Source: Planctomyces sp. SH-PL14
Lineage (GTDB): Bacteria; Planctomycetota; Planctomycetia; Planctomycetales; Planctomycetaceae
DNA length: 64,000 nt
Assembly (NCBI RefSeq): GCF_001610835.1
Contig: NZ_CP011270.1
Coordinates: forward strand, 2,808,001 to 2,872,000
Direction of reading: 5' to 3'
A program made the translations under genes and the position numbers. Below the pieces are notes generated by a model. The model saw only the letters and a list, made by a program, of their open reading frames with translations, did no database searches and had not been told where the DNA came from. This document shows, in pieces, positions 8,969-18,505 of this stretch. Numbering within the stretch: the first letter of the stretch is position 1; each line of letters opens with the position of its first letter.

Positions 8969-10738
8969 TCATCGACACCGCGGGCAGGGAATCTTGCCGG
9001 ACCCATTGCAGGTACCACACGGGAAGTACTCCGTGACCGGCTTGATGATGTCCTTTCCCAAAACCGGATCCTTGCCCGCAACGACGTTCCTCGTCCTGGC
9101 GATCTTGCCCCGCTGGCATCCTCTGGCATGGCAGTTCAAAAACTTCGGACCGTTGCAGAGGTTGCAAACCGGGTCTGCGAGCCAGCGGGCCGTGACGCTG
9201 TCTCCGTTCGGCGAATCCATGGGAACGACCGGCTGGTAACAGCGGATCGTGACTATTGCCTTCGAAAAGACTGCCAGCCTCTCCTCGTCGACCCGAGGAA
9301 TCGGGGCCGTTGACGGTGCGAAGGAAGCATCGACCATCTTGGCGAACGCCAGAAGATCGGACGTTGGGACCGCGCCGATGCGATCGGCGGGGAGCTTGAA
9401 TCCGGAGCTCCTCATGCCAACCACATGCCCCCCCTCGTCCAGAATCGGACCGCCAAAAAAGGCCGACGGAGCATCCAGCAGCATCAGCCCCTCCGCTTCC
9501 GTCGTCGGAAGCATGGCAATCTTGCATTTCAACACTTCGGCATCCGCCGCGTCTACCGAGGCTCGGGACCGGCCCATCGCCACAACATTGGCCCCCTTGC
9601 TCGGCGCGGCGCTGGCCATCCAGACGGGAGGGGCCTTCAGGGCGGTGCAGCGGAGCAGCGCCACATCGCGAAACCCCGAAGCGCCGACCAACTCGGCGTC
9701 GAGCTCTCCGGATGTCGTCGGGGACGAGATCTTGACCGTCACCGCATTTCCCAGCAGCTCCCGGCTGGTGACAACCAATCCTGGCGCGATGACGAAACCG
9801 TTTCCCAGGCCCGTTTCCAGCATGAGCCCGCTTGAGGGCTCGCTGCTCCCTGAAGGAACATCACTCCGCGGCACCGCCAGATACATATAACGCCAGCCGT
9901 CCTTTGTGCTTTCCGCGGATGGAATCGATCCCGGCGGAACTCCGACCAGGAGGGCTTCAAAGCGGCGACGCTCAGTGGTCGTCAAGGGAATCACGGAGTT
10001 GGCCGACTCTGCCATCAGGTGGACGACGTTATAAGCCAGCTCGGGAGTTTCGGGGGCCAATTCCGCGAGTCGACGCCACGCGTCAATGGCCGGCGCAAGT
10101 TTTTTCTGTCGAATGCAGCATAGAGCCAGATTGTTCAGAGACGGAATGTGATCCTCACACCGATTTAACACCTTTCGAAAATGCCGCTCACCGGTCTCGG
10201 GCGAGTTCGCGTATGCGGGAGTGTTGAGCATCCCCAACAGGAAGTCTGCCTGAATGCCATTCTCATTGACCCGGCTGGCTTTCTCCAACCCCTCCTTACA
10301 CGAGCGGTAGTCCTTTGCTGCCAGATCGACCAGGGCTTTCTCAACCAGGAAGTTGGCTTCCTTGATCCGTTCGGCGTTCACTTCGACTGTGACCCAGTCG
10401 TTCCCATTCCGGACCAGCTTATTGCCCGCCCGTTCTTTCCAGGCCCCTAGTTCCAGTTCAATCTTCTTCCGCTGAGTGGAACTCAGCCCTTTGTCCTGCA
10501 ACAGGGCTTCCAGAATGGCCAGCGACTCGACGGCTTGGTCGGCTGACTTGGCCCGCTGAAACGCGGCGTCGATGGCCTGCTCCAGAGGTCCCTTGGAGAA
10601 CGACGGCTTGGAAGTGGGCGGAGATTGCGCCCAGAGCGATCCGGTTAGGACAATTCCGACGAATGACAGTGTCAGCAGTTGCACCCACCGGCGCGATGCT
10701 GATGAATCAAGAACGCTGAATCCCCGGCTATGGAGCAT
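8969..10738 (-). CDS. Exported TPR protein with degenerate trypsin-like domain and C-terminal DnaJ-type zinc finger
   Basis: This 589-residue protein has a hydrophobic export signal ending near residue 38 (LTGSLWAQS). TPR-like helices follow (about 50-240, including LEKASRVNENGIQADFLLG and SLNNLALCC), then an HtrA/trypsin-like domain (about 310-470). The usual TNxHV histidine motif reads TSRELL and the usual GNSGGP motif reads SAFFGGPIL, so the nucleophile Ser and the general-base His are both gone; only the Asp motif RDVALL remains. The C-terminus holds four Cys pairs (CNLC, CHARGC, CGTCNGSGK, CPRC) like the DnaJ zinc finger. It is therefore probably a binding pseudoprotease rather than an enzyme. 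It is the first gene of the minus-strand cluster. An upstream ATG start is used; a shorter start is possible. Confidence 0.8.
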   Translation of the reverse strand: MLHSRGFSVLDSSASRRWVQLLTLSFVGIVLTGSLWAQSPPTSKPSFSKGPLEQAIDAAFQRAKSADQAVESLAILEALLQDKGLSSTQRKKIELELGAWKERAGNKLVRNGNDWVTVEVNAERIKEANFLVEKALVDLAAKDYRSCKEGLEKASRVNENGIQADFLLGMLNTPAYANSPETGERHFRKVLNRCEDHIPSLNNLALCCIRQKKLAPAIDAWRRLAELAPETPELAYNVVHLMAESANSVIPLTTTERRRFEALLVGVPPGSIPSAESTKDGWRYMYLAVPRSDVPSGSSEPSSGLMLETGLGNGFVIAPGLVVTSRELLGNAVTVKISSPTTSGELDAELVGASGFRDVALLRCTALKAPPVWMASAAPSKGANVVAMGRSRASVDAADAEVLKCKIAMLPTTEAEGLMLLDAPSAFFGGPILDEGGHVVGMRSSGFKLPADRIGAVPTSDLLAFAKMVDASFAPSTAPIPRVDEERLAVFSKAIVTIRCYQPVVPMDSPNGDSVTARWLADPVCNLCNGPKFLNCHARGCQRGKIARTRNVVAGKDPVLGKDIIKPVTEYFPCGTCNGSGKIPCPRCR

Positions 10739-11283
10739 TGCCGACTCTCACACGCTGTTCAACTATTGAAAATGCCCTAGGCCCAAACGCTGATCCCGCT
10801 AGCGCACCATCAGCACCTGCACAGGGTAACGAACCAAGATCGCTAAACAAAGGCATTTCTGCCCGCGAATGCGGCCGACCAAAGATGAATTCCTGAATGG
10901 AATGAACAGACTGCTGAGAGGGCATCCGACCACACGCCGTGACTCGATTGCAGGGGAATGTCGCGAGCAGCACCCAATGGTCGGCAAGGCTGATTGAGGG
11001 GAGGCGATGCCGAATTCTTCAATGAAGATCGCCTTGGGCGCGGCTCAAGGACAACGCTCTCCCGTGTCGGCGGAAGGGACGAAGTCTCCGCGGAATTGAA
11101 TCGCCTGAACCGGGGCGTCGAAGGCCTCGAACCGTGGTTCTCGAATGATGCCCCGACTACCATCCCTTCTCGGGCTGTCGGGCCGTCTGCGCCTCGCGAG
11201 TTCTCCCTCCTGACGACTTGGCAGTCCTCTGGGCGGCCCGATGCCTGACCCTGGTCTGCACAATGTGAAGAGGGCAATGTCAG
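10739..11283. other. Divergent intergenic region between the GTPase/GAP1 cluster and the FHA-ABC gene
   Basis: This is 545 bp between two divergent genes, so promoters for both are expected here. The short reading frames present on both strands overlap each other and lack ribosome binding sites. I see no RNA gene or clear repeat. Confidence 0.5.
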
Positions 11284-13737
11284 ATGAAACCGTTGACCGC
11301 TTCGGCCTGTCCAGCCCTTTTTGAAATCGCGACGGGCAGACTCCATTCGCTGATCTCCTTCGAGCAGTTCGTTGTTGGGCGGAGCCCTGACGCGGACCTG
11401 CCCGTTACGAACAGTGCGTGCTCAAGGCAGCAGTTTCGGCTCCTGCGGCAGCAGGATCAGTGGCTCATCGAGAACCTCTCAAAGCACAATTCGACGGTTC
11501 ACAACGGCGCTCCGGTCGTCGCTCCGATCGTCCTGGCACACGGCGACGTCATCCAAGTTGACGCGTTGCAGTTCGAGTTCCGGACCGCCGAACACGTCGT
11601 CGCCGGAACGCTCGGTTTCAGTGACGAAGCGCAGCTGATGGCTACGTCGACGGCACTTTCGGCGGCGCCCTGTGGCCCGCCGACGCAGATTGGAGCCTCG
11701 ACGACGGAGTCCTCCTCGTCGTCTATGCCGAGTGGTTCCATCGCCGTTCACGGCCAGCTCCTCATCGGCAGAGACAAGGGCCAGGTCCAGATCCTGGTGG
11801 ATGACCCTAACGTCTCGCGCATCCACGCCCAGGTCCAGTCGAAGCATGGCCGGATCGAGATCACTGATCTAAAGAGTACAAACGGGACCTTTCACAACGG
11901 GCGACAAATCGAGACCGTCACAGCACTCAAGCCTGGCGATCGGATTGACATCGGACCGATGTCCTTTGTTTGCGACGGCCAGAATCTGATTGCGAAGTCG
12001 CGGGCGAACAACGTTGAACTGGTGGGCCGCAGCATCCGGCGGATCGTCCCAGACCGCTTGACGGGAAAGCCGCTGACTCTGCTCGACGGCATCAATCTCG
12101 TCATCCGTCCGAAGGAGTTCGTCTGCCTGCTCGGGCCCAGCGGCTCCGGGAAGTCGACGCTCCTGTCCGCTCTCAGTGCGCGGGTCCCCGCAACGAGCGG
12201 TTCCGTGACGCTCAACCAGGAAGATCTGTACCTGAACTTTGAAGCGCTGAAACGTGACATCGCCGTCGTGCACCAGAAGGACGTGATGCACGACCTTCTG
12301 CCTGTGGAGGTCGCACTGAACTACACCGCCCGATTGCGGCTCCCCGCCGACACGACGTCCACCGAGATCCGCACGACCATCCGTACCCTCCTCGAGAGCG
12401 TGGGACTGACGCACCGCCGGGCGGTCCGCATCCGGGACTTGAGCGGCGGCCAGCTCAAACGAGCCAGCCTGGCAAACGAGATCATCAGCCGCCCCAGCCT
12501 GCTGTTTCTGGACGAGGTCACGAGTGGGCTGGATGAGCAGACGGACCGGGAGATGATGCAGCTCTTCCGCAAGGTCGCCGATGAAGGCAAGACGGTGGTC
12601 TGCATCACGCACAGCGTCGCCAACGTCGAGCAGAACTGCGACCTGATCGTCGTTCTGACGGTGGGGGGGAAACTGGCGTTCCTCGGGCCTCCCGCTGAGG
12701 GGCTCAGTTACTTTCAGGTCCGCTACCTGGGTGACATCTATGAGAAGCTGGCGGAGGCTCCGGCCGAGGTGTGGCAGCAGAGGTTCGAAGCGCATCCTTG
12801 CTATTCCAAGTACATCGACGCCCGCATGCCGCCCGACGAGTCGTGGGAGGAGCCCGTTCCGCGGCGCGCGTCCGCGCTCCGGGAGCGGGCGAAGCTGTTT
12901 CGCTACCAGCTGGTGCTGCTCACGTCCCGCTACTTCCGGATCCGGATGGCGGACTCCCGATCGCTGCTCCTGATGATGGGGCAGTGCCTGCTGGTGGCGG
13001 CTCTCCTGAGCCTGCTGTTCGGCGATCTGACCGTCGACAACGCCAACCTGCCGGAGATTGCGCTCAACTCCCGCAGCCTGCTCTTCCTGATGGCGGTGTC
13101 GACCTTCTGGTTCGGCTGCAACAATTCCGCCACCGAGATCATCAAGGAGCGCGTGATCTTCAGCCGGGAAGTGGACGTCAACCTCCTGCCAAGCGCCTAC
13201 TACGCGTCCAAGCTGATCCTGCTGGGGGTGATCGGAGTCACGCAGAGCATGCTGCTCCTGCTGGTGGTCCACATGGCCACCGCCTTTTCGGGAAACGTGC
13301 TTACTTACGCCGGCATCTTCGCCCTTTTGAATGTCACCGGAACGGCCATGGGGCTGCTCCTCTCGTCGCTGGCTAAGACGGAAGAACAGGCGGTCACCCT
13401 GGTCCCCCTCGTTCTCATTCCGCAGATCATCCTGGCCGGCGTGATTTCGCAGTTGTCCGGAATGCTGGAGACCTTCAGCGAGGCGTTTATCACGACCTTC
13501 TGGGGCATGCGGGCTCTGATTCCCTGCCTGGATGAAAAGCTAGTGACCGGGCTCGGCGCCAAGGAGTGGTCGACGAAATCCGCATGCCAGATGCTCGCGC
13601 TGCACTTCGGCGTCTTGGTGGTGACGACGCTCATCGTCCAGGCGCTACGGGACGGCCGCGGTTCCCGATTCGGCCGGGCGCTCGCCAGAGACCGGAGACG
13701 GACGCCCGGTCGGCCCCCCTCCCGCGCGGCGGGATGA
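11284..13737 (+). CDS. FHA-FHA-ABC transporter with ABCG-type membrane domain
   Basis: This is an 817-residue single-chain half-transporter. FHA1 (about 20-95) is degenerate: the phosphothreonine-binding SxxH reads SRQQ. FHA2 (about 155-230) is canonical, with GRDKG, SRIHAQV and STNGTFHNG. The ATPase domain (about 260-480) has Walker A GPSGSGKST, signature LSGGQLKRAS and Walker B FLDEVTSGLD. An ABC2-type six-helix membrane domain (about 555-795) follows. This architecture is known from actinobacterial exporters such as Rv1747, where FHA domains bind phosphorylated threonines and a Ser/Thr kinase controls transport. It is convergent with the TIR-WD40 gene, with a gap of 21 bp. The exported substrate is unknown. 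Confidence 0.9.
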   Translation: MKPLTASACPALFEIATGRLHSLISFEQFVVGRSPDADLPVTNSACSRQQFRLLRQQDQWLIENLSKHNSTVHNGAPVVAPIVLAHGDVIQVDALQFEFRTAEHVVAGTLGFSDEAQLMATSTALSAAPCGPPTQIGASTTESSSSSMPSGSIAVHGQLLIGRDKGQVQILVDDPNVSRIHAQVQSKHGRIEITDLKSTNGTFHNGRQIETVTALKPGDRIDIGPMSFVCDGQNLIAKSRANNVELVGRSIRRIVPDRLTGKPLTLLDGINLVIRPKEFVCLLGPSGSGKSTLLSALSARVPATSGSVTLNQEDLYLNFEALKRDIAVVHQKDVMHDLLPVEVALNYTARLRLPADTTSTEIRTTIRTLLESVGLTHRRAVRIRDLSGGQLKRASLANEIISRPSLLFLDEVTSGLDEQTDREMMQLFRKVADEGKTVVCITHSVANVEQNCDLIVVLTVGGKLAFLGPPAEGLSYFQVRYLGDIYEKLAEAPAEVWQQRFEAHPCYSKYIDARMPPDESWEEPVPRRASALRERAKLFRYQLVLLTSRYFRIRMADSRSLLLMMGQCLLVAALLSLLFGDLTVDNANLPEIALNSRSLLFLMAVSTFWFGCNNSATEIIKERVIFSREVDVNLLPSAYYASKLILLGVIGVTQSMLLLLVVHMATAFSGNVLTYAGIFALLNVTGTAMGLLLSSLAKTEEQAVTLVPLVLIPQIILAGVISQLSGMLETFSEAFITTFWGMRALIPCLDEKLVTGLGAKEWSTKSACQMLALHFGVLVVTTLIVQALRDGRGSRFGRALARDRRRTPGRPPSRAAG

Positions 13738-13758
13738 GACGGGGCGTCCGGGCCACTT

Positions 13759-16700
13759 TCAGGGAGCGATCGCGGGGGCAAACCGGCTCCAGATGTGAAT
13801 CGAGTACTGGCCGCCGAAGGTCGCGAAGTGAATCCCGTCGCGGAAGAACTCCGCCCCGCGGAAATCGGGCTCTACCGCGCAGGGCTGCTCCGATCGCTTT
13901 CCCTCCGCCAGCGACCGCGAGAAGATCGTTCCGGAACTGCGGCCGGACTCCTGCTCCAGACAGGCGGCGCGATCCGGACTGATGGCAACCGGCCAGCGAA
14001 GCGGGACAGTCTCGGGCTGGAGGTCGCCGGCGGGAAGGCGGTACTGCCGCAGAACGTGCGTCTCCTTTCCGCCCCCTTCGACGCTGGCGACGTAGGCGGT
14101 CGTCTGGTCGAGCGAGAACCCGTAGAGAGGCGCCTCGTCGGCCGCTCCCGTCTCGTTCCTCAACGCCGCCGAAAAGAGGACCTTACGATAGCCGGGTGAG
14201 ACGACAACCAGCTCCTTGTCGGTCGGAATCGCGAGCAGTGAACCGCCTGCGGCAAAGAGTCCACTGCGAGCGAACAGTTTGCTCAGCGCGGGCATCTCAA
14301 CCGGTTGCCCCTCTTCCATCAGCCGAAGGCCGCCGTTGAACGGCGACTCCAGCGTCGTCAGCTTGCCAAATGTCTGGTTGGCGGCAATCGTCACCCCCAT
14401 TTCACGCTCAAGATTCGTCAGCTTGCCGCTGGCGACATCGACCATGACCGACTCACGTCCGAACGGGTAGTCTGTGCCGAACAGCCGCTCTCCGTCGGTG
14501 GAGTACCAGATCCGCCATCCCCAGTTCTCCCCCAGGCGGCGCTCAAGGCGAATCGCCTTGGAGCGGACATCCCAGACCACAAGGTCTCCGAGGACGCTGA
14601 CCGCGGCCACCTGATTGATTGCGGGGTGAACGGCGATCGACGTGAATCCGACGTGCCCCCCCTTGGCGATCCCCAGGCTGCTCCATCGCAGTTCCGTTCC
14701 CGCGAGCCCGCGGGCGGCTTGACCTCGCTGGACCGCAGGGGCGGGGACCGGAGAGGGGGGCCTGGCACCAGGCGGCGGAGTAGGGCCACGCGGCTGTGAC
14801 GGAGCGAGGCCACGGGGCGGGGCGACCGGTCCGGCGAATCCCGGAACGAACGGGGGAGGGGCCGGGGCTTTCCCGACGGGAGCCGCAGGAGGCATGGGCT
14901 CTGGCTGCGGTTCATCCTCGGACGCTTCGCGGACGGTACGGGCCAGCCGTTCCAGGGACGGGGGAAGCGATTCGGCCGTATTCCATGCCAGGAGCTGTCC
15001 GGTCGGCAGCCGTCTCGATGTGGGATTCAAGCGGTTTCCCACGGCCACGAGATGCTGATTCGTCCCGTCGAGCGCGACCCCTGAGAACTCATAGTCGTTG
15101 TCCGCCGTGATCCGCAGACACTCCTTCCAGTGCCCGGTCCCCCACACGATGATTTCTCCCGGGCCATGATTGGTCTCCAGGTGACCGCCGATGATGTGGC
15201 GACCGCTGCAGCTCACCAGCCGTTTCCCGTCGGGGGAGAACGTGAGGCCGGTGATGCCCCGGCGGTGTCCGCGGAGCGTGGCCAGTTCTTTCCAGTCGCG
15301 CGTGTCGCAGATCACTACGTCCCCCGAGCCCATCCCCAGGGCCGCGACACTCCCTTGTGAATCGAACGCCAACCGGACAATCGCCGCCGGCGCCAGTGTG
15401 AATCCCAACCCGGAGTAGGCATCCCCGGACAAGTCCGGGATCGCGGTTTGGCGGATGGGAAGCTCGGTCCGCGCACCGCTGGCGATGTCGACCTTCCAGG
15501 CGGTCTTGCGGTCCAAGAAGCAGAGGGAATCGCTCCCGGAGAACGCGACGGCCCGGATCTCGGGGAACTCGTCCGATGACATCGGTCTTTTGGGCGCGGC
15601 CACACCGATTTCAGAGTGCTGCTTTCCCGTTCGTGCGTCCCAGACGACAACTTTCGCCTCCGCGGCAACGGCGATCCAGCAGCCATCTGCCGAGGAGGCG
15701 ACATCCCGAAAGTGACCGCTCGCCTGGTCCAGCGGGACAGTCAGGCCGTCGCGGTAGAGAAGCAGTTGCCGCTCCTCCGCCGGTTCTTCCTTGCCGCTGC
15801 CCAAAACCGAGACGCCGCGATCGCGGAGGACCGCATAGTTCCCCGGCGCATCCCCCAGAGCCAGCCCCCGGCCCGGGAAGTCGGTTTCCACGAGCGGGGC
15901 TCCCAGCGCGGACGCCTGCGCGTCCCAGACGAGGACTTCTCCCGACTCATCGGCACTGGCGAGACGCTGGCCGTCCGGGGCGGCCCGGACGTGGGTGATC
16001 CGCGCCGCATGACCCTTCTTCGGCAGCGGATCGGCATCGAGCGCGGAATCCCAGAGATGAACGAGATGTCCCTCGGCGCTCGCCACCTGCTGGTCGTCAT
16101 TCAGGAAGATCGCTCCCAGTCCCATGCCTCCCGCGAACGACGGTTGCTCGACCGGAACCTCGGCAGGGAACTGCTGCCGATGCAGCTCCGATTTCGTTTG
16201 CGGGTCCCAGACCAGTAGCTCCCCTGGCAGCGACTCCTGATCTCGATGTCCTCCTCTGGTCGGACTCGACCGAGTGACGATTCTGGTCCCATCCGCGCTG
16301 TACGCCAGCCCCCACAGCGGTGCGCCGCTGCCGAGCTGGCGGAGGTATTCACACTTCCCAGACCGGGTGTTCCAGATCCCCAGAGAGCCGTCCATGCCTC
16401 CGCTTGCGACGTGCCCGCCATCCGGACTGTAAGCCAGGCACGTCACTGGCCCGTCGTGGCGGTCGAGGAACTGCGTGGGTGCGAGGGGATTGCGGCGGGA
16501 AGTCCGGTTCTGAGTCAGGTTGAGAACCTGCTCTCCCGTTTTAGAGTTCCACAGTTCGATTCCCCCTGCGACATCGGCCGTCGCGATGAGTTCTCCGTCG
16601 GCCCGAAACGCGACACTCATGAAAGGATACACTCTCGGTTGGATGGTCACCCGAGTGGCGAGGTCGTCCGCCGACAGAAGCTGCAACGCCCCCGGACGCT

Positions 16701-17895
16701 CCTTTTGGGACAGGACCGCGATTCGCGCCCCCGTGGGATCGATTCCGATACCGGTCGTGTGGGTCTCACTGTCGCGGAGGATCTCACGCGCTCCGGACGC
16801 GACGTTCCAGCGGACCAGCTCCTGCTTCGCGGTGACGCCATACACGAAGGCGGAGTCCGCCGACCAGACGAGCCCTTCCAGCCGCGATTCTCCCCGCAAC
16901 GAGATCCCCGCGCCGCGCGTCAGCCGGTTCCAGTAATGCCACTCGAATCCTCGCAGGTCGGGAGTGTCGGTCGGCAGCTTCCCGGGCAGGTAGCGATCCA
17001 GCCGCCTCCGCATCAGATCAACACGGCCATCCTCCCACAGCCCCGGCAGGCTGCGGATGTCGTTGACGTATTCCTCCTCGAAACGGCCCGACTCACTGGT
17101 GGCGAGCTGCTTCTTGCTCCGCACGAGATCGTCGTCCCGTTGGCTGAGCTGCTCGGTCCGCTCGGTCAGCGTGTCGCTGGCGGAGGTGAGCTGGTTCTGC
17201 AGAACCTCCGCTTGCTGCCGGGAGGCGCCGGCATAGATCAGAAGGCCAACGACCACGGCCGACAGGGCCAGACTGCTGATCCCGACGGTCCATTGCTGTT
17301 TCCGCCTCCGTTGACGATCCCGCTGGCGGAGGCTGTCGAAGGCCAAGCCGGTCAGCCCCGCGACGAGCCGCATCAGCGCCGTGGCTTTGGTATCCGCGTG
17401 GGAGCGGATATCGGCCCCGATCGGCTCGACCCGCCGCGTCTCGATGAGCTTACCCGCTGGGCTGACCGGATGCCGTAGTGCCGGGGGAAAGCACTCCTTC
17501 AACGAGGCGCGGTTCTTGTCCGAGACATTGGGCTCGCCCGCCGCGATCAGGGGGAGGACCGGGCGCTCGGGATACAGCTGCTTGAAGAGCCGCACCTCTT
17601 CATTGACCCACCGCGAGGCGGCCGCCGCGGGCGAGCAGATCACGATCAGGGCCGCCGACTCCCGCAGAGCGTGTCGGATGACCTGGTCCAGATCGGAGCT
17701 AGTGGGGATCTCCTCGGTGTCCCGGAAGATGGGAAACAACCGGGCCGGAATGGGGCCGCCGCGACCGGTCGCCCCGACGAAGTTCCGGGGAACGCGGTAC
17801 GTCTCCAGAGAGCGGTGCAGCCACGCTGCGGTCGCTGCATCCCTGTGGCTGTAGCTGATGAAGGCAAAGTACTTCAGCGTCTTTGGCGGCTGCAT
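13759..17895 (-). CDS. TIR-transmembrane-WD40 protein
   Basis: This protein is 1378 residues. An N-terminal TIR_2 domain (about 7-155) has FAFISYSHRD, LFPIFRDTEE and SRWVNEEVRLF; E100, four residues after W96, aligns with the catalytic Glu of TIR NADases. A membrane helix (about 208-228) and a coiled coil follow. At least two WD40 propellers come next, with units such as HDGPVTCLAYSPDGG, HAARITHVRAAPDGQ and HRRGITGLTFSPDGK. They are split by a proline-rich linker near 1000-1065. TIR enzymes cleave NAD and act as abortive-infection effectors; the propeller would be the sensor or oligomerisation platform (family knowledge plus inference). The gene stands alone on its strand with 600 bp upstream, so it may have its own promoter. 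Confidence 0.88.
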   Translation of the reverse strand: MQPPKTLKYFAFISYSHRDAATAAWLHRSLETYRVPRNFVGATGRGGPIPARLFPIFRDTEEIPTSSDLDQVIRHALRESAALIVICSPAAAASRWVNEEVRLFKQLYPERPVLPLIAAGEPNVSDKNRASLKECFPPALRHPVSPAGKLIETRRVEPIGADIRSHADTKATALMRLVAGLTGLAFDSLRQRDRQRRRKQQWTVGISSLALSAVVVGLLIYAGASRQQAEVLQNQLTSASDTLTERTEQLSQRDDDLVRSKKQLATSESGRFEEEYVNDIRSLPGLWEDGRVDLMRRRLDRYLPGKLPTDTPDLRGFEWHYWNRLTRGAGISLRGESRLEGLVWSADSAFVYGVTAKQELVRWNVASGAREILRDSETHTTGIGIDPTGARIAVLSQKERPGALQLLSADDLATRVTIQPRVYPFMSVAFRADGELIATADVAGGIELWNSKTGEQVLNLTQNRTSRRNPLAPTQFLDRHDGPVTCLAYSPDGGHVASGGMDGSLGIWNTRSGKCEYLRQLGSGAPLWGLAYSADGTRIVTRSSPTRGGHRDQESLPGELLVWDPQTKSELHRQQFPAEVPVEQPSFAGGMGLGAIFLNDDQQVASAEGHLVHLWDSALDADPLPKKGHAARITHVRAAPDGQRLASADESGEVLVWDAQASALGAPLVETDFPGRGLALGDAPGNYAVLRDRGVSVLGSGKEEPAEERQLLLYRDGLTVPLDQASGHFRDVASSADGCWIAVAAEAKVVVWDARTGKQHSEIGVAAPKRPMSSDEFPEIRAVAFSGSDSLCFLDRKTAWKVDIASGARTELPIRQTAIPDLSGDAYSGLGFTLAPAAIVRLAFDSQGSVAALGMGSGDVVICDTRDWKELATLRGHRRGITGLTFSPDGKRLVSCSGRHIIGGHLETNHGPGEIIVWGTGHWKECLRITADNDYEFSGVALDGTNQHLVAVGNRLNPTSRRLPTGQLLAWNTAESLPPSLERLARTVREASEDEPQPEPMPPAAPVGKAPAPPPFVPGFAGPVAPPRGLAPSQPRGPTPPPGARPPSPVPAPAVQRGQAARGLAGTELRWSSLGIAKGGHVGFTSIAVHPAINQVAAVSVLGDLVVWDVRSKAIRLERRLGENWGWRIWYSTDGERLFGTDYPFGRESVMVDVASGKLTNLEREMGVTIAANQTFGKLTTLESPFNGGLRLMEEGQPVEMPALSKLFARSGLFAAGGSLLAIPTDKELVVVSPGYRKVLFSAALRNETGAADEAPLYGFSLDQTTAYVASVEGGGKETHVLRQYRLPAGDLQPETVPLRWPVAISPDRAACLEQESGRSSGTIFSRSLAEGKRSEQPCAVEPDFRGAEFFRDGIHFATFGGQYSIHIWSRFAPAIAP

Positions 17896-18505
17896 GTGTC
17901 CAGGTTTCCCCCAAGCACCGCGGTCAGTCCCCCGCGGAGAGATGGATTGTCGTGGTTCGTTATTCCGGCTTGGCGTATTCGAGTCTGGCCCTCACCTGTC
18001 CGTTCTCGTCCTGCAGGCCCCCGCACTGCGCAGAAAAGTAGCGAGCAGCATTCCGTGTCAATTGCAGAGGTCCTCTGCTCGTCAACAATTCGAGTGAGAA
18101 CAATCCGCTCACATGTGCCCCGCAAGATTCTTTCGGCCCGTACGCCAACGTGAAACGTATTGTAGGCTGGCCAGTACCCCGTATCGCGTCCGGCTGGCGC
18201 CGTTGATTCTCACCCGCCACGCGAGGCCCCTTCTCCGCGTGAGCCATCTTACGACTGGCAGACTCTGTCGTCACTCCTGCGGGGGGCCGCTCGACGATTC
18301 GTGGTCGGAGGGACGAATACAGCGGAGTACGGTGTTCGAGTCCTCTCCACGACTCGGCCGACGCACTCGCCGGCACGGTGGCAATCGCTGAATTCTCGTG
18401 TGCGATGGCCGCCGGGATCCCAGGCGTCCCGTGGCTCCCGGAGAGCTCCTTCCTCTGGACCGCGGGACACCACAGCCACTCTCCCCAGCTTGAAAAACGC
18501 TCCGT
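17896..18505. other. Intergenic region upstream of the TIR-WD40 gene
   Basis: This is 610 bp between two minus-strand genes. Overlapping short reading frames occur on both strands without ribosome binding sites. It probably contains the TIR-WD40 promoter, but I cannot point to a specific box. Confidence 0.45.

Noticed and set aside
10843-11346. Minus-strand reading frame in the divergent region at 10.8-11.3 kb
   Set aside because: It overlaps the FHA-ABC start, lacks a ribosome site and has arbitrary composition.
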